From NCBI GenBank assembly GCA_003487665.1, contig DNFA01000037.1, forward strand, positions 1 through 18,442: a stretch of DNA of 18,442 nt, given 5' to 3'. The notes under the pieces are model-generated. The model did no database searches, was not told the origin of the DNA, and saw only the letters and a list, made by a program, of their open reading frames with translations. A program made the translations under genes and the position numbers. Shown piece by piece: positions 1 through 7,508 of the stretch; positions within the stretch are counted from its first letter, which is position 1; each line of letters starts with the position of its first letter. The stretch is from Oscillibacter sp. (GTDB lineage: Bacteria > Bacillota > Clostridia > Oscillospirales > Oscillospiraceae).

Positions 1-115
1 GTCTGTCAAGGCGGCGCAACGACGGGGCTGCGCGAAACGCGCCTTTTGCGGCGTATGTTTTCTTATGCCAGGCGGCCCCAGGCGGTTCTTTTTTGCGTGA
101 TGGGAAAGAGTTCCT

Positions 116-144
116 GTAGGGGACGGCGTCCCCGACGTCCCGTC
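116..144. repeat. Interspersed palindromic repeat, copy 1
   Basis: The 29-base unit starts GTAGGGGACGGCGTCCCC and ends GACGTCCCGTC. It contains the perfect inverted repeat GGGGAC-GGC-GTCCCC at 119-133. Near-identical or split copies lie at 6303-6366 and 18207-18234, always between genes. This copy overlaps the last codon and stop of spoVAF and could fold at the 3' end of its mRNA, but it lacks an adjacent U-tract. Upstream, 1-115 has no gene I can support. TGTCAA at 3-8 could be the -35 (TTGACA on the minus strand) of a leftward promoter whose -10 would lie outside the window. Confidence 0.7.
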
Positions 145-1549
145 AGCTGTTGTGCCGGTTGATGGGACGCCGGTACAGCAGCCGCAGCAGCTTTCTCCGG
201 TCGAAGGGGATCAGCGGGTAGAGATACCCCTTGCCCACCAGCGGCTTGGTGGTGGCGATGAGCACCAGCGTCAGCACCACCCCGGCGGCGAAGCCCCACC
301 AGTCCCACAGCCAGATCAGCACCAGCAGCGCCATGCGGCACAGCTTGGTGGCGTAGCCCATCTCGTAGCTGTGCTGGGCGTAGTTGGCCACCGCCACGAA
401 CGCCATATACACCAGCACCTCCGGCACCAGCCACCGTGCCTGCACCGCGAAATCGCCCAGTATCAGCGCGCCCAGCATGCTGAAGGAGTTGCTGAGCACG
501 TCCGGCGTGTTCAGGGACGCGATCTTCAGCACGTCGATGATCAGCTCCACCAGCAGCAGCTGGATGATCAGCGGGACGTAGTATTCGTCCTGCACCAGCA
601 GGAAGTGCAGGCTCTCGTGGAGCGTGTCCGGGTTCTTTACCAGCAGGTACCACAGGGGCGTGATGAACATGGTCAGCAGCAGCACCAGCGTGCGGATGAC
701 CTGCAAATAGGTGCCGATCAGGGGCGGAAAGTAGTAGTCGTTGATCTCCTCGTTGAACCGCAGCAGCGTGGTGGGCAGCAGCAGCGCGGCGGGGGAGTTG
801 TCCACCAGCATCACCACGTCGCCCTCCATGATGCAGGCGGTGGCCACGTCCGGCCGCTCAGTATACCGGACGGTGGGAAACGGGTTCCAGAACTGCCGGG
901 GCGCGATGGCCTCCACGATGGACTCCTGGCTCATGGCGATGGAGCCGGCCTGAAGGTGCGCCAGCTTCTCCCGCAGTTCCCGCAGAAGATCCTCATCCGC
1001 CTCGCCCTCCATGTAGCACAGCGCCACATCGGTGGCGGAGCGCTCCGGCAGTTGGATCCGCTCCAGCCGCAGGTGGGGATCGCGGATGCGCCGCCGCAGC
1101 AGCGCTGCGTTCTGCATCAGGTTTTCCACGAATCCGTCGTGGCTGCCCCGCAGCACCCGGCTGGTGTCCGGCTCCTCCACGGAGCGGGTGGGAAAATGCT
1201 TCACATCCAGCAGCAGCCCGCCGGTGAAGCCGTCGATGACCACCAGCGTCTTGCCTGCGAACACGCCCATGATGGCGTCGTGCCGGTCTGTGACCGGCTG
1301 GGCATCACAGGCGGAGACGTACCGGCGGCAGAACTGCTCAGGGTCGGACAGCTCGTCCAGCGGGGGCAGCGATTGCCACCCGGCGATGACCCGCTCCAGA
1401 ATGTCCTCCTGCGCGTAGCCGTTTACCACCCACAGCCGCGCCGCCCGTCCGCCGATGGTCAGGTCGCGCGCCGTCATGTCGAAGCACTGCCCCACGCCCA
1501 GCAGACCGTCCAGCACGGCGGTCTTTTCACGGAAATCCTTCGTTGTCAC
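143..1549 (-). CDS. spoVAF: Stage V sporulation protein AF (GerA-family spore membrane protein)
   Basis: This 468-residue protein belongs to the GerA/SpoVAF family, integral proteins of the spore inner membrane linked to germination and dipicolinate-channel function. The soluble N-terminal half (about 1-275) carries EPDTSRVLRGSHDGFVEN near 126-143, then RRRIRD, then WNPFPTVRYTERPDVA near 221-236. From memory these match Bacillus SpoVAF better than GerAA. The C-terminal half has about five hydrophobic segments (roughly 282-304, 325-345, 355-370, 374-392, 405-432). I chose the GTG at 1549 because AGGAGG lies 7 bases upstream. An in-frame ATG at 1630 has no ribosome binding site and would add 27 unlikely residues. 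In Bacillus the gene is last in the spoVA operon. Here it stands alone, divergent from spoIID, with no spoVAA-AE genes in view. A forespore-type promoter candidate precedes it. Confidence 0.88.
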   Translation of the reverse strand: MTTKDFREKTAVLDGLLGVGQCFDMTARDLTIGGRAARLWVVNGYAQEDILERVIAGWQSLPPLDELSDPEQFCRRYVSACDAQPVTDRHDAIMGVFAGKTLVVIDGFTGGLLLDVKHFPTRSVEEPDTSRVLRGSHDGFVENLMQNAALLRRRIRDPHLRLERIQLPERSATDVALCYMEGEADEDLLRELREKLAHLQAGSIAMSQESIVEAIAPRQFWNPFPTVRYTERPDVATACIMEGDVVMLVDNSPAALLLPTTLLRFNEEINDYYFPPLIGTYLQVIRTLVLLLTMFITPLWYLLVKNPDTLHESLHFLLVQDEYYVPLIIQLLLVELIIDVLKIASLNTPDVLSNSFSMLGALILGDFAVQARWLVPEVLVYMAFVAVANYAQHSYEMGYATKLCRMALLVLIWLWDWWGFAAGVVLTLVLIATTKPLVGKGYLYPLIPFDRRKLLRLLYRRPINRHNS

Positions 1550-1579
1550 CTGTTTGCCCTCCTGCGCACCGTTTTGGGG

Positions 1580-1608
1580 TAGTATGGCGCAGGCGGGCGT
1601 TTTTATGT
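1580..1608 (-). promoter_or_regulatory. Candidate sigma-G/sigma-F promoter of spoVAF
   Basis: On the minus strand ACATA (1604-1608) and CATACTA (1580-1586) are separated by 17 bases. This resembles the forespore consensus gHATR-N17/18-CATnHTA. The -10 is about 30 bases upstream of the GTG start, leaving room for a short leader with the AGGAGG site. Forespore control is what is known for spoVA genes. The element match itself is imperfect at the first -35 base. Confidence 0.4.
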
Positions 1609-1655
1609 ATGCGGGGGACAGGCTCTGCATACCATGGGTGAGAGGGGGTGGGCGT

Positions 1656-2627
1656 ATGCGGAAATATGCGGCGGCGGGGCTGGTGCTGACGGTGCTGCTG
1701 TTCGGCGGGGCGTATCTGGCGGCGGGAGGACCGGCGGCAGAGCCGGAGCCTGCCGCGCCGGAGACGGCTGCGGTGCATCACGACCGGGACGTGACGCTGA
1801 CCATACAGGACGGGGATACGACGGAGCAGATGACGCTGGAACGCTATCTCACCGGCGTGGTGCGGGGCGAGATGCCCGCCTCCTTCGAGATGGAGGCGCT
1901 GCGGGCACAGGCGGCGGCCGAGCGCAGCTATGTGTACTATCAGCTGGCGGCGGGGCGCAAGGACGCCCACCCGGACGCGGACTTCTGCACCGACCACACC
2001 TGCTGCAGCGCCTACCTGTCCGAGACGGCGGCCAGGGAGAAGTGGGGCGGCGACTTCGCCCCGTGGAATACACGGGTGGAGCAGGCGGTCAGCGACACGG
2101 ACGGGCAGGTGGTGCTGTACAACGGTCGGCCCATTCTGGCGGTGTTCCACTCCTCCTCCGCCGGGCGCACAGCCGCCGCCGGGGACGTGTGGAGCGGCGA
2201 CCTGCCCTATCTTGTCAGCGTGGACAGCCCGGAGGGGGAGGAGACGGTGCCCAACTATTACAGCACCGTGACCTTTACGGCGGCGGAGGCAAAGGAAAAG
2301 CTGCTGGCGGCGTACCCGGAGCTGAAGCTGTCCGGCGCGCCGGACAGGTGGTTCGGCGCTGCGGCGGAGAACGGCTCCGGCCGGGTGGAGACGGTGTCCG
2401 TGGGCGGCACGGACATCGAGGGCACGGAGCTGCGGCGGATCTTCGGCCTGCGCTCCGCCTGCTTCACCGTGGCGGCGGACAGCGAGAGCGTGACCTTCCG
2501 CGTCACCGGCTACGGCCACGGCGTGGGCATGAGTCAGTACGGCGCCAACCAGATGGCCAGAGAGGGAAAAACATGGCAGGAGATACTGGAGTGGTACTAT
2601 ACGGGCGCCACGGTGGGAAATGCGTGA
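1656..2627 (+). CDS. spoIID: SpoIID-family sporulation peptidoglycan lytic transglycosylase
   Basis: This is a 323-residue SpoIID/LytB-type protein. In Bacillus, SpoIID cuts glycan strands of septal peptidoglycan at denuded sites during engulfment, together with SpoIIM and SpoIIP. An N-terminal membrane anchor spans about 5-24, followed by a Pro/Ala-rich linker. The conserved core begins near 60 with LERYLTGVVRGEMP, where Glu72 is the predicted catalytic acid. Then comes the Cys/His cluster HPDADFCTDHTCC (105-117), which fits the zinc site described for clostridial SpoIID. FHSSSAG lies at 164-170 and GYGHGVGMSQYGA at 285-297. The ATG at 1656 is preceded by a purine-rich AGAGGGGGT and starts directly at the membrane anchor. 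A longer in-frame upstream extension overlaps spoVAF and is not credible. Sigma-E control is expected from the family, but I could not find a convincing sigma-E promoter. Confidence 0.9.
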   Translation: MRKYAAAGLVLTVLLFGGAYLAAGGPAAEPEPAAPETAAVHHDRDVTLTIQDGDTTEQMTLERYLTGVVRGEMPASFEMEALRAQAAAERSYVYYQLAAGRKDAHPDADFCTDHTCCSAYLSETAAREKWGGDFAPWNTRVEQAVSDTDGQVVLYNGRPILAVFHSSSAGRTAAAGDVWSGDLPYLVSVDSPEGEETVPNYYSTVTFTAAEAKEKLLAAYPELKLSGAPDRWFGAAAENGSGRVETVSVGGTDIEGTELRRIFGLRSACFTVAADSESVTFRVTGYGHGVGMSQYGANQMAREGKTWQEILEWYYTGATVGNA

Positions 2628-2652
2628 CAAGTACCGGAAAATGTGGTATAAT
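2624..2652 (+). promoter_or_regulatory. Sigma-A promoter of the two-component/HtrA operon
   Basis: GTGACA (2624-2629) and TATAAT (2647-2652) have 17-base spacing, with TGG directly before the -10 forming an extended -10. The -35 overlaps the stop codon of spoIID, so this operon is transcribed separately from the sporulation gene. The leader to the response regulator start is about 95 bases, and I see no clear structured element in it. Confidence 0.7.
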
Positions 2653-2754
2653 CCTACAGCTATACGGGATATTTACAGTTTGTTCAGGAAAAGCATATCC
2701 CGCGGGTTGTACAATATACGCGATACTAACGACACTACCGGGAGGAAAGCGCAG

Positions 2755-3435
2755 ATGGCACGCAACATTCTCGTGGTCGAGGACGACCGCAATATATCCG
2801 ACCTGATCCGCATGTATCTGGAAAAAGAGGGCTTCGAGGTGCGCAGCGCCTACGACGGCGGCAAGGCGGTGGAGGAATACGACAAGCAGGCGCCGGACAT
2901 GGTGCTGTTGGATATCATGCTGCCCGTGATGGACGGCTGGGCGGTGTGCGCCCATATCCGGGAGAAGGGCAAGACCCCCATCATCATGCTCACCGCCAAG
3001 AGCGACGTGGGCGACCGTATCACCGGGCTGGAGATGGGCGCCGACGACTATCTGGTCAAGCCCTTCGAGATGAAGGAGCTGATGGCGCGCATCAACGCCG
3101 TGCTGCGCCGCAGCGAGATACCCGAAGACACCAAGAAAAAGCTGGTGTTCGACAAGCTGGTCATCAATCTGGACAGCTATGAGCTGCTGGTGGACGGCAA
3201 GAAGGTGGACACCCCGCCCAAGGAGCTGGAGCTTTTGTACCATCTGGCCGCCACGCCCAACCGGGTGTATACCCGCAACCAGCTGCTGGACGAGGTGTGG
3301 GGCTTCGACTACTTCGGCGACAGCCGTACCGTGGACGTGCATATCAAGCGCCTGCGTGAGAAGATCGAGAACGTCTCCGACCAGTGGGAACTGAAGACCG
3401 TATGGGGCGTGGGCTATAAGTTCGAGGTCAAATGA
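2755..3435 (+). CDS. OmpR/PhoB-family response regulator
   Basis: This 226-residue DNA-binding response regulator has a receiver domain at about 4-117. The acidic pocket is Glu9/Asp10/Asp11, the phospho-acceptor is Asp53 (LLDIMLPVMDG), the switch Thr is Thr80 and the conserved Lys is Lys102 (KPFEMKEL). A winged-helix output domain follows at about 128-225, including RTVDVHIKRLREKIE and VWGVGYKFE. The ATG at 2755 follows GGGAGGAAAGCG, a strong ribosome binding site. The stop overlaps the kinase start (ATGA), which indicates translational coupling. With the adjacent kinase and HtrA protease it resembles envelope-stress systems of Gram-positive bacteria. The regulon is not visible beyond this operon. 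Confidence 0.93.
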   Translation: MARNILVVEDDRNISDLIRMYLEKEGFEVRSAYDGGKAVEEYDKQAPDMVLLDIMLPVMDGWAVCAHIREKGKTPIIMLTAKSDVGDRITGLEMGADDYLVKPFEMKELMARINAVLRRSEIPEDTKKKLVFDKLVINLDSYELLVDGKKVDTPPKELELLYHLAATPNRVYTRNQLLDEVWGFDYFGDSRTVDVHIKRLREKIENVSDQWELKTVWGVGYKFEVK

Positions 3436-4883
3436 GCGGCGCACGGGAACGGATACGCCGCGTGACCGGCAGCCTCTACTGGCGGCAGTTCATGCTGACC
3501 GCCGGCATGGTACTGCTGACGCTGGCGCTGCTGGGTGTGTCCTTTTACGCCCTGAGCTATAACTACACCCTGTCGGAAAAGCGGCAGGAGATGCGCGACC
3601 GCGCCGTGCTGGTGGCGCAGCTGTCCGTGGACTACTTCACCGCCGGCGAGGATGCCGAGCGGGATCAGGAGGACGCTCTGCGCTCGCTGGCGGGGGTGGC
3701 CTCCCGGATGACGGACGTGGACTTCCTGATCTGCGACACAGACGGCAATGTGATGCTGACCACCGACGGCGATCTGGCCGGACAGACCATCACCGTACCG
3801 GCGGACATCACCGGGGCGGTGCTGGGCGGCGACCGGCTGTACGAGGGGCGCAGCACCGTGGGCGTGTATGAAAAAAGACAGTTCGTGGTGGGCGTGCCCA
3901 TGACGGACGCGGAGGGCAACACGCTGGGACTGGTGCTGGCGGTGATGAACAGCGCGGAGCTGACGCAGATGTGGCGCTCGTTCATCGCTCTGTTCTTCAT
4001 GTCCAGCGCCATCATTCTGGTGCTGGCGTTCATCACCAGCTTTGTCACCGCCATGCGGCAGATACAGCCCCTCAGCGAGATGGTCAAGGCCACCCGCGCC
4101 TACGCCGCCGGCGATTTCGACGTGCGGATGCAGGAGACGGGGGACTGCAGCGAGATCAGCGAGCTGGCGGCATCCTTCAACGCCATGGCGGACTCCCTGC
4201 AGGAGACGGAGCGCCAGCGCCGGGACTTTATCGCCAACGTGTCCCACGAGCTGAAGACCCCCATGACCACCATCGCCGGATACACCGACGGTATTCTGGA
4301 CGGCACCATCCCGCCGGAGAAGGAGCGGCAGTACCTGCAGATCATCTCCGACGAGAGCCGCCGCCTCAGCCGTCTGGTGCGCCGGATGCTGGACATCTCC
4401 CAGATCCAGAACCAGGAGATGAGGAAGGAGGAGTTCGACCTGTGCGAATCCGCCCGCATCGCCCTGCTGTCCATGGAGAAGAAGATCACGGACAGGGGGC
4501 TGGATGTGGACGCGGAGATACCGGAGGACTCCGTGATGGTGCAGGGCGACCGGGATCTCATCACGCAGGTCATCTACAACCTGCTGGAAAACGCCGCCAA
4601 GTTCGCCACCCCCGGCTCCCAGCTGTATCTGGGGCTGACGGTCAACGGCGAGAAGGCCTATGTCACCGTCCGCAACGCGGGCGCCACCATCCCGGCGGAG
4701 GAGATACCCCTGCTGTTCGAGCGCTTCCACAAGTCGGACAAGTCCCGCAGCGAGGACAAGGACGGCTACGGACTGGGACTGTACATCGTCAAGACCATTC
4801 TGGCGCAGCATAAGGAGCAGATCACCGTTACCAGCGAAAACGGCTTCACCGCCTTTACATTCACCATGCAGATGGCGCGCTGA
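3432..4883 (+). CDS. Membrane sensor histidine kinase
   Basis: This is a 483-residue HisKA-type kinase and the partner of the preceding regulator. Membrane segment 1 lies at about 21-43 and an extracytoplasmic sensor region at about 45-180 (Cache/PAS-like fold suspected). Membrane segment 2 is at about 183-206 and the HAMP linker at about 206-258. The dimerisation domain carries the H-box FIANVSHELKTP with His272. The ATPase domain has the N-box NLLENAAKFA (383-392), an F-box FERFHKSDKS (429-438) and the G2-box GYGLGLYIVK (445-454). The G1-box is the variant NAGATIP (415-421), without the textbook DxGxG. Variants of this kind are common in VanS/PhoR-like clostridial kinases, so it is probably active. 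It overlaps the regulator by 4 bases, and the protease gene follows after 20 bases. Confidence 0.93.
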   Translation: MSGARERIRRVTGSLYWRQFMLTAGMVLLTLALLGVSFYALSYNYTLSEKRQEMRDRAVLVAQLSVDYFTAGEDAERDQEDALRSLAGVASRMTDVDFLICDTDGNVMLTTDGDLAGQTITVPADITGAVLGGDRLYEGRSTVGVYEKRQFVVGVPMTDAEGNTLGLVLAVMNSAELTQMWRSFIALFFMSSAIILVLAFITSFVTAMRQIQPLSEMVKATRAYAAGDFDVRMQETGDCSEISELAASFNAMADSLQETERQRRDFIANVSHELKTPMTTIAGYTDGILDGTIPPEKERQYLQIISDESRRLSRLVRRMLDISQIQNQEMRKEEFDLCESARIALLSMEKKITDRGLDVDAEIPEDSVMVQGDRDLITQVIYNLLENAAKFATPGSQLYLGLTVNGEKAYVTVRNAGATIPAEEIPLLFERFHKSDKSRSEDKDGYGLGLYIVKTILAQHKEQITVTSENGFTAFTFTMQMAR

Positions 4884-4903
4884 GCGCCGCGAGAGGTACG
4901 ACT

Positions 4904-6250
4904 ATGCAGGACGAAAACAGAGAAGAACAGACGCCGGTACCGGGCACGGAGCCGGCGGCGCCCCCGGTGCAGCCGCCCGTAGAGCCGGAGGAGGTGGTCA
5001 GCTGGTATGTGCGCCCCGACAGGGCGCGGGAGGTGCAGGACTGCTATGTGCAGCCGCGCCCCATGCCTGCGGCCGCCATACCCAAGGCCGAGCCGGAGAA
5101 AAAGCCCCACAGCCGCCGGGGATTGTGGATATTCCTCATCGTGCTGGCGGTGCTGGTGGGCACGGTGCTGGGCGTGGCCGTTGTGACCGCCCTGCGAAGC
5201 GGCGAGCCGTCGGACGGCGGCTATGACGGCGGCGAGGACGCCAGCAGCATCGTGGACATCTTCGGCGGGGACATCCCCACCATACCCCGGGCGGATATCG
5301 ACCCCTCCGTCCGGTTCTACTGTCAGGACGCAGCGGAGGAAAAGCTCACCATCCAGCAGGTGTACGCCGCGGTGAACCCGGCCACCGTTCTGGTGGTGGC
5401 CGAGATGGGCGAGAAGGCCAGCATCGGCACCGGCGTTATCCTGACGGAGGACGGCTATATCGTCACCAACGCCCATGTGATCGCCGACGGACAGTCCGTC
5501 CTTGTGGTGCTGGCCGATGCGCGGCAGTACGAGGCGGAGCTGGTGGGCTTCGACTCCGCCGAGGATCTGGCGGTGCTGAAGGCGGTGGACGCGGAGGATC
5601 TGCCCACCGCCGTGCTGGGCGACAGCGACGAGTGCTGGGTGGGCGACACCGTGTACGCCATCGGCAACCCGCTGGGCGTGGAGCTGCGGGGCACGCTGAC
5701 CCAGGGTATCATCTCCGCCATTGACCGCCGCGTGACCATGGACGGCAAGGCCATGACCATGCTCCAGACCACGGCGGCGCTGAACAACGGCAACTCCGGC
5801 GGCCCGCTGATCAACGAGTACGGGCAGGTCATCGGCATCAACACCATGAAGATGAGCAACAGCATTGCCGATGCGGAGGCCGCCACCGTGGAGGGGCTGG
5901 GCTTCGCCGTGCCCACAGGCCGGGCGGTGACGGTCATCAACGACATTCTGGCCACGGGCGCGTTCCACGGCATCCCCTCCATCGGTGTGTATGTGGCCGA
6001 GGAGCAGCAGCCGGACGGGACGTACCGCCCGGTGATCGACTCCGTCACGGAGAACTTCGGCGCGGAGGCCGCCGGCCTGCAGCGGGGTGATGTGATCCTG
6101 GCCGCCGACGGTACGGCTGTGTACAGCAACTACGATCTGCTGCGGGCGCGCCGCGCGCACATCGTGGGCGAGACGATCACCCTGACGGTGCAGCGGGACG
6201 GACAGACGCTGGACGTGGAGGTCTATCTCTACCCGGTGATAGAGGAATAA
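4904..6250 (+). CDS. htrA: HtrA/DegP-type membrane-anchored serine protease with PDZ domain
   Basis: This 448-residue protein is predicted to degrade or refold misfolded proteins outside the membrane. The N-terminal cytoplasmic tail (about 1-72) is rich in Pro and Glu, with a single membrane anchor at 73-97. An acidic Gly-rich linker and a trypsin-like domain (about 145-350) follow. The catalytic triad is visible: His191 in TNAHV, Asp221 in EDLAVLK and Ser298 in GNSGGP. A PDZ domain spans about 356-445 (GLQRGDVILAADG at 391-403). The ATG at 4904 follows GAGAGG. It is the third gene of the regulator-kinase-protease operon, so it is a likely effector and target of the signalling pair. The operon ends at the hairpin just downstream. 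Confidence 0.93.
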   Translation: MQDENREEQTPVPGTEPAAPPVQPPVEPEEVVSWYVRPDRAREVQDCYVQPRPMPAAAIPKAEPEKKPHSRRGLWIFLIVLAVLVGTVLGVAVVTALRSGEPSDGGYDGGEDASSIVDIFGGDIPTIPRADIDPSVRFYCQDAAEEKLTIQQVYAAVNPATVLVVAEMGEKASIGTGVILTEDGYIVTNAHVIADGQSVLVVLADARQYEAELVGFDSAEDLAVLKAVDAEDLPTAVLGDSDECWVGDTVYAIGNPLGVELRGTLTQGIISAIDRRVTMDGKAMTMLQTTAALNNGNSGGPLINEYGQVIGINTMKMSNSIADAEAATVEGLGFAVPTGRAVTVINDILATGAFHGIPSIGVYVAEEQQPDGTYRPVIDSVTENFGAEAAGLQRGDVILAADGTAVYSNYDLLRARRAHIVGETITLTVQRDGQTLDVEVYLYPVIEE

Positions 6251-6256
6251 ACAAAA

Positions 6257-6287
6257 GGTGGCAAGGCTTTCGCCTTGCCACCTTTTT
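6257..6287 (+). terminator. Rho-independent terminator after htrA
   Basis: A perfect 11-bp stem (GGTGGCAAGGC, 6257-6267, with 6272-6282) has a 4-base loop and is followed by TTTTT at 6283-6287. It closes the two-component/HtrA operon 6 bases after the stop codon. Confidence 0.93.
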
Positions 6288-6302
6288 ATCTGTGCGGAAG
6301 CT

Positions 6303-6366
6303 GTAGGGGACGGCGTCCTGCAGTGGAGCGCAGCGGAACAAATGCCCTTGGGGTACGACGTCCCGT
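6303..6366. repeat. Interspersed palindromic repeat, copy 2 (split)
   Basis: GTAGGGGACGGCGTCC (6303-6318) and CGACGTCCCGT (6356-6366) match the two ends of the unit at 116-144 but are separated here by about 37 unrelated bases. The copy sits between the htrA terminator and the 3' end of the convergent TauE/SafE gene. The rest of 6288-6447 holds no gene I can support and no obvious terminator for the leftward permease operon. Confidence 0.5.
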
Positions 6367-6447
6367 TGACGCGGCCGCGCCACCCTCGCCAAAATCCGAT
6401 TCCTATCCGCAATATAGCGGGCGAATTATACGGAAAGTTGTCATAAA

Positions 6448-6822
6448 TCACCCTTTCCGGTCGCGCCACAGCTGCCGCAGGGTGATGCCCGCCGCCAGCA
6501 GCAGATAAATTCCGAAGGGGCGGCGCAGCAGCTCCGTGTCCACCGCTGCGGCCACCAGCGCCCCGGCGATGGCTGCCGCCGCACCCCAGGGTATGGCGCT
6601 GCGCAGGGCGTCCTTTTCCAGCAGGCCGTTCCGGGCGTGGGACACCACGCCCATAGCCGCCGTGGGCAGGAAGTACAGCAGATTCACGGCGGCGGCCTGC
6701 TGCTGGGGCACGTCCAGCAGCAGCGTCATCACCAGCAGCAGCAGCGTCCCGCCACCCACGCCCCAGGCGGACAGGATGCCCGCGCCGAAGCCCGCCGCCA
6801 GCGGCAGAAGCCAGTCCGTCAC
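6448..6822 (-). CDS. Half-size TauE/SafE-family membrane permease subunit (second of pair)
   Basis: This 124-residue, very hydrophobic protein shows the TauE/SafE half-repeat signature. GFGAGILSAWGVGGG lies near 11-25, then a conserved membrane stretch ending AAVNLLYFLPTAAMG. Full-length family members (about 250 residues; sulfite, sulfoacetate or related anion export) contain two such halves, so this is one half. The GTG at 6822 was chosen because it overlaps the stop of the previous gene (GTGA) and has GTGAGGT upstream. A longer reading in the same frame would run antisense-like through the neighbouring gene and shows no membrane protein character. The two products probably assemble as a heterodimer. 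The substrate cannot be told from sequence. Confidence 0.85.
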   Translation of the reverse strand: MTDWLLPLAAGFGAGILSAWGVGGGTLLLLVMTLLLDVPQQQAAAVNLLYFLPTAAMGVVSHARNGLLEKDALRSAIPWGAAAAIAGALVAAAVDTELLRRPFGIYLLLAAGITLRQLWRDRKG

Positions 6823-7172
6823 AGCAGGTACCTCACGCCGCCGTACACCAGAAAGGCGGCGAACAGACCCCGTAGCCACTCCACGCTGACGCAGCGGAAC
6901 AGCCGCCCGCCCACCAGACCGCCCGCCAGACCGCCCAGCAGATACGGCAGCGCCGCCGCAAGCGCAAAGCCCTGCCGCAGCAGGTATACCGCTGCGCTGA
7001 CGGCGCTCAGGGGAAGGATCACCGCCACACAGGTGGCGAAGGAGCGCTTGCCCTCCATTCCGCACCAGCCGGACAGCAGCGGCACCAGCACCATGCCGCC
7101 GCCACCGCCGAACAGCCCGTTCACCGCCCCGGCCAGCGCCCCGGATACGGCGTATTTTGCCTTTGCCTGCAT
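6819..7172 (-). CDS. Half-size TauE/SafE-family membrane permease subunit (first of pair)
   Basis: This 117-residue hydrophobic protein has the family motif GAVNGLFGGGGGMVLVPLLS (about 15-34). Two to three further membrane segments follow, including PYLLGGLAGGLVGGRLF. It is half the usual TauE/SafE length. The ATG at 7172 is preceded by GGGAGGCGATGAC, a good ribosome binding site. It lies 44 bases downstream of the DUF1540 gene, with only a small hairpin between them, and overlaps the second half-permease by 4 bases. The three genes are therefore likely one transcript. This is a genuine two-gene architecture and not a frameshift, because both halves have proper start and Shine-Dalgarno signals. 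Confidence 0.87.
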   Translation of the reverse strand: MQAKAKYAVSGALAGAVNGLFGGGGGMVLVPLLSGWCGMEGKRSFATCVAVILPLSAVSAAVYLLRQGFALAAALPYLLGGLAGGLVGGRLFRCVSVEWLRGLFAAFLVYGGVRYLL

Positions 7173-7192
7173 GTCATCGCCTCCCTATGTAG

Positions 7193-7211
7193 TGCGCCCC
7201 CATGGGGCGCA
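7193..7211 (-). other. Short intercistronic hairpin
   Basis: TGCGCCCC (7193-7200) and GGGGCGCA (7204-7211) form a perfect 8-bp stem with a 3-base loop, between the DUF1540 stop and the ribosome binding site of the first permease gene. There is no U-tract, so it is more likely an mRNA processing or stability element than a terminator. Confidence 0.45.
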
Positions 7212-7216
7212 GGGGA

Positions 7217-7411
7217 TCACTGGCACTTCTGATAGCTCTGGCAGTCGGTGCACTGATCCATGGTGGGGCGGCTCTCGTGGGTGCCCACCTGAATGGCGGT
7301 CAGGCCGCAGTTGTCCACGTCCTTGCAGTGGTGGGCGCAGTTGCTGACGGTGCACTTGATGGAAGCGTTGGGGGTGCAGGCGCACCCGTCGTTGGTACAA
7401 GCTCTGTTCAT
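7217..7411 (-). CDS. DUF1540-domain small cysteine-rich protein
   Basis: This 64-residue protein has ten cysteines (5, 10, 12, 20, 25, 29, 35, 54, 57, 63). The stretch IKCTVSNCAHHC-(5)-CGLTAIQV (18-42) is the DUF1540 signature, whose function is unknown. The cysteine spacing suggests metal binding, possibly Zn or Fe-S, but that is inference. The ATG at 7411 has GGGAGGAACACC in front. The gene sits between mgtE and the TauE/SafE pair on the same strand. Only 22 bases separate its start from the upstream terminator stem, leaving no room for a promoter of its own there. Confidence 0.87.
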   Translation of the reverse strand: MNRACTNDGCACTPNASIKCTVSNCAHHCKDVDNCGLTAIQVGTHESRPTMDQCTDCQSYQKCQ

Positions 7412-7422
7412 GGTGTTCCTCC

Positions 7423-7459
7423 CGTAAAAAAGAAAAGTCAGGCCGTAAGGCCTGACTTT
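7423..7459 (-). terminator. Terminator after mgtE, immediately upstream of the DUF1540 gene
   Basis: A perfect 11-bp stem (7434-7444 with 7449-7459) has a GTAA loop as read on the plus strand. On the minus strand it is followed by a T-rich run at about 7433-7423 that leads directly into the DUF1540 ribosome binding site. It should end most mgtE transcripts and leave downstream genes dependent on readthrough. Confidence 0.85.
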
Positions 7460-7480
7460 ATTGTGTACCGCTTCGGTGGG

Positions 7481-7508
7481 ATTATACGCCCAAAAGCGAT
7501 TTTGCAAA
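7481..7508 (-). promoter_or_regulatory. Weak candidate promoter inside the mgtE 3' end
   Basis: On the minus strand TTTGCA (7503-7508) and TATAAT (7481-7486) have 16-base spacing. It could feed the DUF1540/TauE genes, but its transcript would still cross the hairpin at 7434-7459. Confidence 0.3.

Noticed and set aside
1..162. Open plus-strand frame at the left edge
   Set aside because: Low-complexity Arg/Pro/Cys-rich translation running through the palindromic repeat; no recognisable protein end.
152..1582. Long plus-strand open frame opposite spoVAF, rich in Gln and His
   Set aside because: High-GC mirror frame of a confidently identified gene; low-complexity composition and no ribosome binding site.
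1626..1640. CATACCAT as a sigma-E -10 for spoIID
   Set aside because: No acceptable -35 at 13-15 bases, and too close to the ribosome binding site; kept only as an unproven possibility.
3432..4883. Kinase G1-box NAGATIP read as a defective kinase
   Set aside because: This variant is common in VanS/PhoR-like kinases and the H-, N- and G2-boxes are intact.
3414..6469. Long minus-strand open frames opposite the kinase and htrA
   Set aside because: Mirror frames of real genes, rich in His, Gln and Arg, with no domain and no start signal.
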